Below are positions 1 through 11,609 of a DNA stretch of 64,000 nucleotides, piece by piece; the first letter of the stretch is position 1, and every line of letters starts with the position of its first letter. Where the stretch lies: NCBI GenBank assembly GCA_040954595.2, contig CM082583.2:10788001-10852000 (forward strand), read 5' to 3'. Source of the DNA: Balanoglossus misakiensis. Lineage: Eukaryota > Hemichordata. The notes beneath the pieces were generated by a model. It saw only the letters and a list, made by a program, of their open reading frames with translations, was not told where the DNA came from and did not search any database. A program made the translations under genes and the position numbers.

Positions 1-2005
1 TGTTACCCTGAGTTGTAAGGTCATATTGATGCTATGATATAGTTTACCCATTTGGAATTGTCAGGTTGAGTCAGAAAAACATTAATTTTGTTCATGCCAG
101 CTTTGGCCAGTAAGAGTTTCTGTAAAGAGGCTTGTGGTTTATAATGATGGACATTACTAGAAAGATGCATGATGGGAGTTAGTCCACAAATAGAAGCCCT
201 TCAAGGCGATGGATGCATGTATCCACCATTAAAAGACCACTGCATAGTCTTGTCTTATTTCTAAAAAATGCAGCTATTGATAGTACTTGTATTAGTAGGG
301 ACAAAAGCTAAGATTGTTGTACATTTTCAGGTTTCAGGTTGTGATGGGCCAGGTGGGTGCCATTATTTTCAGTCGAGTGCACATTGCAGTGCCTGAGTGA
401 CACCCATTAAAAAGCACATCATAACATGACATATTGTGTATGACTGTATCACTTGGATGTTCATGTAGCAGACATGATGGGAAATTCTGGTGGAAAATAC
501 TAATGTGGACACATCGGCTTGGCAAGATTGTGCATAATGGACTCCTAAAGATTGAGTTCAGATAGCATTCTGATAACTGAGATGTCCATATTGGTGAATT
601 ATTTATATATTTGAACAATTCCTTGGAAATAATTAATGAGTTTGTAAGGGATTTGGATGCATATAGGATGGCTATAGTAGTTCATTATGAGGATGACAAC
701 ATTGTTTTAATCAAAATAAAGATCATATTGTAGTCATGACAAAAACAAAACCAGAAAAATATAAGAAACTAGATAACTTATTTTGTTAACATGTGAGACA
801 ATATTCAGTTTGTGTAATTACTGTATACTGAATGTCCTTGTATTTTCTGCTGCTGTTTATTCGCAGCAGACATCCACAGCCACCGCGGCGCACAGCCTTT
901 GAATTGTAGACTGAGTCTGTCATTGTCTGTGATGTGAGTATGCCCTCTGGCAAGGAATTATATGCCTGCTTGGATTGTGATTAAAAATTCTATCAAAGTA
1001 AACATTTGCAAAATTCACAACTTTTATGACAGGCTTGGGAATATTATGAAATAGTAAAATGTTGAAAGCAAGGTGAATACAAAATAACCAGGATGGCGAC
1101 ATACTCCGTAGATCTGTGATTAGCAGATCCTTTCTAACCCCCTAGGTTAGTTGAGAAAAATCAGGAATATGATTGCAACAGCCAGGATTGGTTTCTGATG
1201 CGTTCATTTCGAAAGCCAAACAATTTCAGACAAATGTTCTTCTATGTTACTTATATTTGACATATTGTAATTACGTTTCATACTGTAGCTTTTTTGGTTA
1301 TTTTTCTCTTACTGTAAGTGATAAAATCAACGATAATATACAAGAACAACAAAACTTTGTCTATAAACCTAATTCTTGATCTAAGCCTATGAAAAAAAAC
1401 ACCCAATGACCTTTTTGGAAGAAAATTTATGAGCTGTCAAAGTGTACAATGAGTTAAAAAGGGGAAATAAAAGTCTAGTTTTTATGGACGTACCAGAAAA
1501 ATGCTCATAGTATGCATGCAGAGTACAAAAGATCATGGACTGTTTGAGTCAGTCAGTCAGTCACAGGCATTATTGATATTTTATCAGGCCATAGTCTCTC
1601 TATCTGTTGTGTTTCATGGAAATATATGTACGGTAGAACAATTCTGAGATTTCTAAATGACATATGTACCCCTTATACCCTTATATTCATCTTGCTATAG
1701 GAATGATCCACATATAGTTTATCAGAAACAATGTATTCATTGTTGAACCACAGAAAACAATGCATCATTTTATGAAAATACTTGATGTGAATGGGCTGAG
1801 TTGTGTTGTGTGTTTGGTCACATGAAAATGAATGAGTGATTTATAATTCTCATTATATTTTGTTGATCAGTTTGTTCTGTTGGTTATTTATCTATACTTT
1901 TGCTATTAATTAAACCATATTTACTTTGAGGAATTTGGTGACGGCTATTTTTTTCATTCTTTTTGTTCATATGATTTATGTATTGTTTTTATCAACATTT
2001 TGCAG
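1..2005. other. Upstream flank / 5' intron of ARNT, no coding exon recognised
   Basis: I see no convincing coding exon here. The first supported ARNT exon opens at 2006 in mid-codon, so at least one upstream exon with the start codon is missing. It lies either in this stretch as a short exon I cannot recognise or before the window. Only minor simple sequence is present, such as the AGTC tandem near 1548-1563. Open frames on both strands lack splice context and resemble nothing. Confidence 0.5.
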
Positions 2006-5000
2006 AGATTTCGAAGAAGATGATTCTGCTCAGAGTTCCACTACAACAAAATATGCTAAGTAAGTCAATCAGCCAAACCAATCAAAGTGCCTCTGATTTG
2101 GATGTTTGTGCAAGATGTGATGTGATTGGCTGAGACATCTCATTTGAATACTTCAATTCAGTTATCTATTTTCTTGGTCTTTCCTCCTCAAATATACCCC
2201 AAGCTTTGTTATTTCATAAGGTTATTATGAAATATAGATTTTTCCCACATTTACTTTTACTCTGTTTAAATGCTTAAATATTTTCAAATTAATCTCTGTA
2301 CACTCTTTGTTAGGACTCTTGTCACTAGAGTTGGCTTAAGCGTTTTTCTTTGCTTCACGGTTTGAATTTCTTTTCTCCAACGTGAATGTAGGAATGATGA
2401 CGAGAGTAGACATGGCGACAAGGAACGCTTTGCCAGGTAAGACTGGCTTGGTGGTTCTTGTCTTGTCAATTTTCCTTCTTCCTTCTAACACGCACACCCC
2501 CAAAACTCTTTATAATTTCTTTCTTCTCTTTGCTTATTTCGTCTCAGTTTGCAAGCCAGTTTCTGTTTGAATGGTTTGGTTATAGATGAGTGGGCTGTTT
2601 AGGGTTTAATTGACTACATTTCAGTCAGTCTGCAATGTGTAAAGATGTGTACAATTCAAGTCCCAGCTCCCTGTAGCAATGAGCATTTGACATATCTCAC
2701 ATCGTAGAATGACGTTGTCTTGTGGCAAGTATGAGGAGTGTTTGGAATGGGAAATCTGTATATTGATTTATCCATTCATATTGAATATTGGTTGGTTGGA
2801 TGGTTGGTTGGTTGGTTGGTCTTTTTCAGTTTGCGCATAATGAATAAATCTGATACTAATTTTTATGACACACTTATTGTGATAACTTAATGCAGGGAGA
2901 ATCATAGTGAAATTGAAAGAAGGCGTCGTAATAAAATGACAGCGTATATCACAGAACTGTCTGACATGGTGCCCACTTGCAGTGCACTGGCCAGAAAGCC
3001 AGATAAACTGACCATTTTGAGGATGGCCGTGTCGCACATGAAATCTCTCAGAGGTGAGTTGTTTGACCTTTCACCTCCAGTTCCTTCCTCAGATGTCCAA
3101 ATTTACCACAGAAAGCAAAATTAGAATATCATCAGCCCTGCTGATTTTGCTGTAAGTTGTCTGTACTGACATGTCTTTCATTGATTGATTGACTTGGATA
3201 CAGGTACAGGAAACACAAGTACTGAGGGTACATATAAGCCTTCCTTTCTCACTGATCAAGAACTCAAACACCTGATCTTAGAGGTAGGTTGACAAAATTA
3301 ATGCTACACAAGTAAAATATCTCTGTAGATTTCTGAAAAGGGCATTAGCTTCATATGTTACAACTTCTACTTGGCCTTTCTGAACTCACTGTGTTGGGCA
3401 TATTGAGTTTGATGTTGGCCAATGGGTTCTTGGAAATATGGGTGTCTCCATACAAGTATGGACAATAATATCAGTAAGACCTAAAAATATATAACCACTA
3501 TGTCAACAGACTAGAAGTACCCAGCTCCATATCAAATAAACTCTTGTCTGCCTCTACTTGATTATGTCTTATCAATCCATGATTGAGGCATGATTACACG
3601 AAAACTGATGTGGTGTTTCTTGTTATCAACTCAACAGGCCGCAGACGGTTTTCTATTCGTGGTATCATGTGAGACCGGCAGAGTGATTTATGTGTCTGAC
3701 TCTGTCACTCCAGTATTAAATCAGACGCAGGTGAGTTATAAGCAGAAGTGAAATAATTGATAGCGCGATGAAAATATAATGATATGGTTTCAGGTAACGC
3801 AGCTTGCTTGGAGTTTCTGTATCTGTGGGCTGCCATCAAGGGGTGTACATGTGGTATACTGACTCAAAGATTTAACATTCTAGGGTGACATATTAAAGAG
3901 ATCCGTTGCAATTCATGTATTTTTGTACAATGTAGGTTGATGCTTGAATTTTACTGTGATGTACATCAGCAAATCACAGTCTATACATACATTCTCCCTG
4001 CAGTCTGATTGGTTCAACAGTACACTGTTTGATATGGTTCATCCCGATGACATTGACAAGTTACGTGAACAACTCTCAACAGCAGAGTCACCAACAACGG
4101 GGAGAATTCTTGATCTGAAAAGTAGGTACCCCTCGCTGTGTTGACCTTGTCATCCAAACTATGGGTCTTTCACTGGTTGTGGTCGAACCCTGTGGTGTCC
4201 TGTCCATTGTTGTGGTTGAGAAGGTTGACTGTATGGACTTAGTTTTGAAAAATAATAATAGTTTTGTTAGTTGTTGGATTTTTAAAGGAGAAAAATTATA
4301 ACTGAAAATGTAATTTTTGTCACTTTTATAGCTGGGACTGTGAAGAAAGAGGGACATCAAAGTAAGTATTTGGAAAGTTCTCAGAATTTAGAAGGTAAAA
4401 TTTTGTGGGACTATGGTGATGTGATTCTGCCGTAACTGGTCAATCAAACAGTGTAGTTATACATTCACTGTTGATGAGGGAAACTTTCAAATGAGAAATT
4501 TAGGTATACTTTGGCTGTCTGTCCTTGGACAAACAGAAGAACCTTTTTGTTCATACACTGACTTGCATCTAAGACGTTTGATCTCTTTGTGCAATCTAGC
4601 ATCCATGCGTCTCTGCATGGGTTCCCGGAGAGGTTTCATCATCCGGATGAAGATTGGGAATGCTCAGATTGATCCCATGGCATATGGAAGATATCAACAC
4701 ATGAGGAATGTGCGTAATGGGCTTGGTCCTTCAAAAGATGGGGATCATTATGCAGTTGTCCACTGTACTGGATACATCAAAAACTGGCCACCTGCATCAG
4801 GTAAGGGTCTGTATCTCTTTTGGGTTCTTTTCATCACAGATTTCATTGGCTTATTAATATATCACATGATCAGCATTGATGTGTTCTATTTGTGAAGTGC
4901 AAATTGGCACCGTTGTTTCTAAATGGCTTAGTGATGAACAGTGTCAGAAACCATAAATGTATTGCATGTGAGATGGTCATGTTTTTGCTGCAGTCACGTT

Positions 5001-8000
5001 GTCTGTCTGTCTGTCTGTCTGTCTGTGAGAACTGTCTATTTGATTGTCATATTTTCCGTTAAGCTGCAGGTAGAGAACAAACAGAGGGAGAAGAGGGTCA
5101 CAGCACAAATCACTACTGCTTGGTTTCCATTGGAAGACTTCAAGTCACCAGCTCACCAAATTGTGCTGACTTAGGGGGCACCGGAACCCCCACTGAGTTC
5201 ATTTCCAGACACAGCATGGACGGAAAATTTACATTTGTGGATCAAAGGTGAAGGAAATTCAGTTATTGTATACAAATGTACTTTGCTGGTGCCTATCATG
5301 TTGGAGCCCTTTTCAAAGTCCAGAGTAATTTGATAATTCTGATATGAGAGATCAAAGTCCTTATTATGTGTGAAAAATGTGAAAATTATAATAAACAAGA
5401 ATGTGAAAACTGATGTTTTGGCTGATGCTGAATACCAGTGTTCCATGCTCAGTAAAATTTCCCCTCCTTTTGTTTGTAAACGTTCTTTTGATATTTATTT
5501 TTTCAGAGTAACTGGTGTCTTAGGTTATCAACCACAGGAACTTCTCGGTAAATCATGTTTTGATTACTATCACCCTGAAGATATGAGTCACCTGAAGGAC
5601 AGTTTTCAGCAAGGTACAAAACTTTTGAATTCTATGGACAGATACAATCTTGATATACATGTCTCTGTACTTGCTACAGCACTGTAGTTTAATACAGTCG
5701 GCTTGTAACACTTTAACATACAAATTGAGGAATATCATTATAGTTTTCTGATAATGCTTATCATGGCTACATTTCCTGTGATATTTGCTATCTACTCCCC
5801 CACCTTTATCCTCCCCAGAAGTGGGTGGATCATATCTTATGCTGATTTCATTTTGGACCTCATGGGGGCGCTGTTACTGCCGATACTTGTCTACAGTTGT
5901 CAATGAAAAAACATTTATGACTGAGCAAATTCTTTCTCTGTCTCACATTTGAATCCCTGAGAAACCGTAAAGCTAGAGAGATTTGTGTAAATAATCAGCC
6001 CCACGTTCTTTTCCTTCCAGTTTTAAAATTGAAAGGACAGGTGTTATCTGTGATGTACCGTTTTCAAGCCAAGAACAGAGACTGGGTTTGGTTGAGAACC
6101 AGTTGCTTCAGTTTTCAGAATCCATACACAGATGAAGTCGAGTACATTGTCTGCACAAATACCTCAGTCAAGTAAGTAATTGATGATAACATTGATAGGT
6201 AGAATGAGATATAGACAGCACGGCAAAATACAAATGTCATAAATTTCCTGATATAAGTTTATAACATTTGTTTTGCCAGAAGTTAACAGAAGTGAGTTGT
6301 TTGTCTCGGTTATTTCCCAACAGAAACCTTCAACAAAACCAACAGCAGCAGGAGTTGGAAGCTGGCAAAGACAACAGCAGTGGCGGAGACGTCCCTCAGT
6401 TACAGCAAGCCTACCCGCCTCCCATCCAACACACAGCACATCCCTACCCCCACGCACCCATCACAGAAAGCATGGTCAGCAGGGGAGGTGCGGAGGACAG
6501 AAAAGACGACAAGACTGAAAGTGTCAGTCGATTTGCCGGTCAGAGGTCAGAGGGCGAAGGTTATCCGCTATTGCTCTCCTCTTCCACATCGGAAGGCAGT
6601 AAGACCAACTCCGGAAGTTCCTCATCCGGATACAGAACCAGTGGAGGGGCAGCGGGAGGAAGTGTCTACCCCAATACATCCCCTCAAGCCGGCTACACAG
6701 GCAGCAGTTTTGCCAGCAAAGCCCTTTCTACTCTGGCACAGCCCAGTAAGAGTTACCCATCCCAGGGTCCATGGCCTAGTCCAGCGTCTTATCCAAGCTC
6801 AGTGGAAGTAAGTCAAACAGTTGGATTAATACTTTACTGGCATATCTCACTATATATTAGCTCTTCCAAAAATTATGTTCTATACGTGTGTCTCAGGTGA
6901 TTAATTCATTATCTGTACTGTACTCACAGGGCAGTGCAGGTGGTCCAAGTACCACACAAGCTGGCGGTGCCTATCCTTCTCACACTGCCCAGCCATCCAC
7001 ACCACTCTCTGCCACACCATCACCAGGACCTACCTACACACAGTTGCAGAACACAGTAGGATCTAGACAAGTTGGTTACCCGTACCAACCAGAAAAAGGT
7101 AGGTTATCATGTTCCTTTGACAGAAAGAAGTGTTGTTATAACTCAGTGTTTAGGGATATCTTTGTGAGAATATCTCCTTCAAATGTTATATGGGTCTGAC
7201 CTGCTTGGTGCAGACACAGCAAACCCGAGAAAGCCTCAAAATTTGGAAATTTCCAACACTGTCACAGACAAGTGAAAAATCAGTCTGACTTCATATATTT
7301 TAACAAAGTGTATATCGTGTACGTTTGTGTTAGCTGTTATAAGTATGCATTAAGTGTTGTATTTGCATGCACAGCTAACCCATACATGTATCTATAGGTA
7401 TGCTTCAAAATTACAATATTTCTATCCAGCATGTAACATGGATTTATGTTTCATTTTTATATTATTTTCCATCCCAGGAGCACCTCCCCGTCCAAGTCAT
7501 TCGAGTACACTACAAGGTATCAATTTTGTGTTTTCTTGTGTAATATCCCTCTCGGAATTGTATGTTTATAGTTTTTGCTGTGGCTTACTTTAAGTTTTGT
7601 GATTTTGTTGCTTACTGACTTTTGCATTAGCAGTTTGTTTATATGTCACTCGATCATCTGAGAGAGCAGGACACATTTTGCCAAAATAATCATCCCCTAA
7701 GGTCAGTTTAAGCAGGAATTGGTGTAACTTGCTAATGCAATGATTTGTTCCATTTCAGAAGGCCAGCCAGTTGGCTACAGCAGTCGAGACGGTCACTCCC
7801 TCCCAAGACGCGACACAGCCATGTGGTCCCAGTGGCAGAGTGCAAGCGGCAACACCCAGCCCTCTAGTGGCGATCACCCACAGCAACCGCCTCCACACGG
7901 CCAACACGGGGAGGAATTCAACGAAATCTACAGAATACTAGGTGATCATCAGCAACAGCCACCCTATAATAATGTGGAAGACTTTGCAGACCTCTCAATA

Positions 8001-8021
8001 TTCACCCCCTTCACTGAGTAA
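2006..8021 (+). CDS. ARNT: Aryl hydrocarbon receptor nuclear translocator (ARNT/HIF-1beta), 5' end missing
   Basis: Class II bHLH-PAS transcription factor, the nuclear dimer partner of AhR, HIF-alpha and SIM-type proteins. Exons: 2006-2059, 2392-2436, 2896-3053, 3204-3283, 3638-3730, 4004-4121, 4332-4361, 4600-4800, 5070-5247, 5507-5613, 6021-6171, 6324-6807, 6930-7098, 7478-7516, 7759-8021 (TGA/TAA-free until the stop at 8019-8021). All junctions keep phase and give 722 residues after the first partial codon, against 789 in the human protein from memory. The basic helix-loop-helix is on exon 2896-3053, with the DNA-contact series His-Glu-Arg inside [12 protein letters not shown] and a stretch nearly identical to vertebrate ARNT. 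PAS-A spans about 3204-4800 and PAS-B about 5190-6171 ([22 protein letters not shown]). The 6324-7516 exons are Gln/Ser/Pro-rich, and the C-terminus ends in an acidic-hydrophobic activation tail ([14 protein letters not shown]). It looks like a single pre-duplication ARNT/ARNT2 gene. The start codon was not found. Confidence 0.96.
2392..2436 (+). other. ARNT: 45-nt symmetric (possible cassette) exon of ARNT
   Basis: This exon is 45 nt and lies between a TAG acceptor and a GTAAG donor. The flanking junctions are in the same phase (two bases carried over on both sides), so skipping it keeps the frame. It encodes [15 protein letters not shown] just before the basic region. Human ARNT has a 45-nt alternatively spliced exon at the same place with the same KER-ar ending (established). 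That the exon is skipped in this animal is inference. Confidence 0.7.
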
Positions 8022-8515
8022 CTTTCCACAATATCAAAGCTCTCCTGTCATACACAAAAAAAGTTTGTTTTGGGGAAAATTATTTTCAGGAGTTCACAGG
8101 AATAGCAATTTGAAAGCGTCGCTTCTCAAACCACTCTGACTGCCCCTAACAATTTTACGTACTGCCAATAGTAACTCCTTCATCGGGCCATTGGCTGTCA
8201 TAAAATGATTGAATACACTTTCTTCCACTGACTTGGGGAGTTCTTTGTATTGTAAGCAGAGCCTTTTCTGTTCAAGTCAGGACAATCAGTATTTCAACTT
8301 TATCACATTCATGTATTTGTTCAAGTTGTGATATTATAAGGATTAGAGGCAGTTTAATTTTATTTGCTTGCACCAGAAATGTCAAATAGTAGAAAAAGAT
8401 AACAGGGTATGTTTTGTATATGTATCTTGGTGGACAGTGGGTGGCAGCTGCATGTTTATATGTTTACTGTGAACATGACTGTCAACTGTGAAGAGCAGCC
8501 ATGTACACGTATGTA

Positions 8516-8693
8516 CAGTAAAACCTGTCTAAACCGAACCCTGTCTATTCTGGAAACCTGTCTATACTGAACAAATTTTCCCATCCCTTTCTCACAGAAC
8601 CATAAGTTAAAGGAACCTTTATAAGGCAAATACCTCTGCAAACCGAACAATTTCTTCAATCCTTTGGGTGTTCGGTTTAGACAGGTTTTACTG
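8516..8693. mobile_element. pogo/Tigger-type MITE with TA target duplication
   Basis: 178-bp element with perfect 24-bp terminal inverted repeats: it begins CAGTAAAACCTGTCTAAACC and ends with the exact complement. It is flanked on both sides by TA (8514-8515 and 8694-8695). Inside are degenerate repeats of the same CCTGTCTA/AACCGAAC words, as expected for transposase-binding sites. The CAGT start and TA duplication are hallmarks of Tc1/mariner-pogo elements (established); there is no coding capacity. It lies in the inferred ARNT 3' UTR. Confidence 0.85.
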
Positions 8694-11338
8694 TAATTTT
8701 GAATGTATGTGGACCGTAACATGCATGTTTGGCAGCCATGTGTGTGGTGAACATAGCAGCTGTGTATGTTTTATATACACAATTGTAACTCGGAGCCCTG
8801 TCTATATCATGGCCAGCAGAATACATGTAGCTGATGGCAGTTCATCTCAAATAACATACATGGACCTGTATACAAGGACAATGCACTCAACTGCCAATGG
8901 CAGTTTGGCATTAGGCTGGATACTAGTAAGTCATCTTTTAATAAAAATATTTTAAAATGGCAGCTTTTTTATTCCATTAATTGTTTTCCATGCATCATTT
9001 CTGTGAGCGTTGGTGTTAGTTATTGTAAAATTAATAGCAGAAAAAAAGGGCTGTCTGATTTAAATGTCTTATATGAAATTAGCTTATCCATCCAGGCTAC
9101 ATGATAAAATATTTATCCTCTGCTATGAATCACTACAAAATTTTTATATGATTATCAGTTTAGTAGGTGCATTTAGTTCCTTATGTTTCTATGTAATTAG
9201 TAAGCCATCACAAAGATTGAAATCACAAATGTTCTGTTTAAGGCTGTTTTAGACTTTTCGAGATGCTTCCCAAATACAAGAAATACATTTTTTTGCTTTT
9301 TGAAAACATTATTCAGAGTTTCTGACTGTCATCATTTCATTTTTCTGTCTTAATGTAAATTATTTTCATTTGTGGAATGCTTGCAAGGCAGCTACATTCT
9401 GTATTTGCGGTTATTTTTCTTGACTGCAATGAGGTAATGAAAAATGTGTTTGATACATTATGTATAATTTCTGGAAGGCAAGTTGAGCACCCTGGATGCT
9501 AATATCAAAAATCATGTTCCAAGTTCTCTCGTAAATGTTTAATTTGAAACATTTGCCTACCAAGAGTAATTTCACGATTGTTTGATTCAGAACCAGTTTT
9601 GAATCTTTAGAATAAGGCAGGGTGATTACTTCATTGATGAGTGAATCTTGATTGCTAGTGAATAAGGAAGGATTATAAACTTGTGCATAATGATTTGCAC
9701 AAAACTATACCTTCTGTTTACTGTCATTCAGTTGGTTGACAGAAGATTCACATTTCTAATTTTCTGGCGATATTCTGAATGCTGTTTTTAACTATCATGA
9801 AATGTTAATTCCAATCAAATTTTTCAGCATTTTGTTTTCACTTGTATATTTGACAACAGTTGAATTTTTTGTTTCGAAAACATTTTAAGGTTGTCTTGTC
9901 TTGTCTTGTGCAGAGAGTACATATTGCTTTTAACTGCCTGTGATTGTTATTGTTTAATTATCATTCTCTGATTTGGAATAAATCTGCATTGCTGATGAAA
10001 ACTTTACTCTTTTTAGGGAAAGATTTAAATTTAAACCTGGATTTTAACTTATTTGCTTATATCTATCATTGGTGTTTGTCAGAATGAAACGCCACTGTCA
10101 TTATCAAGCAATTTCTTTTCACTCACATTGTGTTTTGTAGGAAATGTATGCCTATATTATTGTACTTAAGCTTACCAATACCCACAGCCAACATAGTATA
10201 CTATATAATCAACTGAATACTTGATAACAGAGATTACTATTTTGATAAAATCAAAAGCTACAAGTGAGATTGAGATGGCTATTAGTATTTGGAAAGACGC
10301 CTAGGCAGTTTGATACATATTTTATTTGGATATGCTGCTACTAGTTCAGTAGTGACACTGTTACATTACCCAATGGATCAGTGAATTTGAATATGCTAAT
10401 AGCCATGCTAATTGGATACATTCATATTTGCATATGCAAATACGAGTTTCCAAAAATAGTTTCCTGGACACAAAATTGTTATGTTTTAAGTATATCACTT
10501 TCATTCCACAGAGGACTTTTATTCCAATGTATTTTACTTTTTTTTAAACTTATTTGTAAGATAACTGCTATGTTGCACTTTAAATGGATATTAGAATTTG
10601 TCTATCACAGGAAAGCAACACAATGTCATTTTAAAGACAGTAAATTTTGTAAGTTGGCAGATTTGTAAGTCGAGAAAACTTATCTGTAAAGTAAGGATGT
10701 TATATAGTGCAGTTTGTAGTAGTAGAAGTACTAGTAGTACATATTTTTTCTTAGTTGTAATACTGTAAAACAGCTATTATCTGTTATGTTTGCTATGAAC
10801 AACATAATGTCTTCTGGAGAAGGCATTAGTGTAAAGTTCTGTGTGTAAGAACTTATCCAAGATGTATGAAGTATTGATAGCTGCAAGAGTGAAATACAAA
10901 GGAAGACTAGTTGAGAAACAGTTTATCTTAGAGATTAATATTTCCACACTCACATACATAGTGAGACAGACATATACAACACTGGTTATAATATGCAGCT
11001 AGGTTTTGTAGCTATTGTACTGATGCATGTCAGTCTATCTGTCTGTTGACACAAGAAACGACACAAAGAGAACCCCCTTTTTGGTGTGGAATAGTTGTTT
11101 ATTATTCAACCCCGGGATCACTGCGCACAAAGTTGATGTTGGACTGAACTTATTTTGAAGTCCTGGTCTGTGTTCCTCAAGTTGTCCCAGTAAAAAATCA
11201 CTGTTGTGGAATTTATGGACTTTTTTTGTTCAAAATTTCTTTGCAATTCACTCTTGCTGTATGTAATCTTAGTGTTTATATAGAAAGAACTACCATATTC
11301 CCATTTGAGAAGTCAATTTAATGTATCATGGTGTACTG

Positions 11339-11344
11339 AATAAA
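11339..11344 (+). terminator. Poly(A) signal, likely ARNT distal end
   Basis: AATAAA followed about 45-60 bases later by a GT-rich element (TGTGTGAGTGTGTGTGTG). This is the best polyadenylation context before the next + strand gene starts at 11610. Confidence 0.55.
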
Positions 11345-11609
11345 AAATAATTAAAAACATAGATCTTGCTCATTGTATTTGTCTGCTGTGTGAGTGTGTG
11401 TGTGATTTTTCTGGACTATATCAATGATTTAGAAATGTCCGTAATTCATAAAGTTGGCCTCATTGGGCCACCGTATACAAGACAAGCGCCACGCTCATAT
11501 ATAGCCCTGACCTCTGACCTTTACACGATCAGCTGATGCATTGCCAACTACCTGTATATATTGCTTTACTTCCTTGTCGAAGGAACTTCCACGAAGCAGA
11601 ACGCTTGAA

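Larger units (their letters stand above)
8022..11365 (+). other. Probable ARNT 3' UTR
   Basis: No coding exon is visible in this AT-rich stretch. It runs from the ARNT stop to a good poly(A) context at 11339-11344 followed by a TGTG-rich run near 11390. An earlier AATAAA occurs near 9977, so shorter transcripts are possible. A 178-bp MITE sits at 8516-8693. Transcript extent is inferred. Confidence 0.5.

Noticed and set aside
866-894. Possible ARNT exon after TTCGCAG at 866
   Set aside because: Stops appear within about 15 codons in the likely frames and no donor fits.
1173-1379. Possible ARNT N-terminal exon (open frame beginning MQQPGL)
   Set aside because: No donor gives the phase needed by the exon at 2006, and only a three-residue chance likeness to the vertebrate PGL is present.
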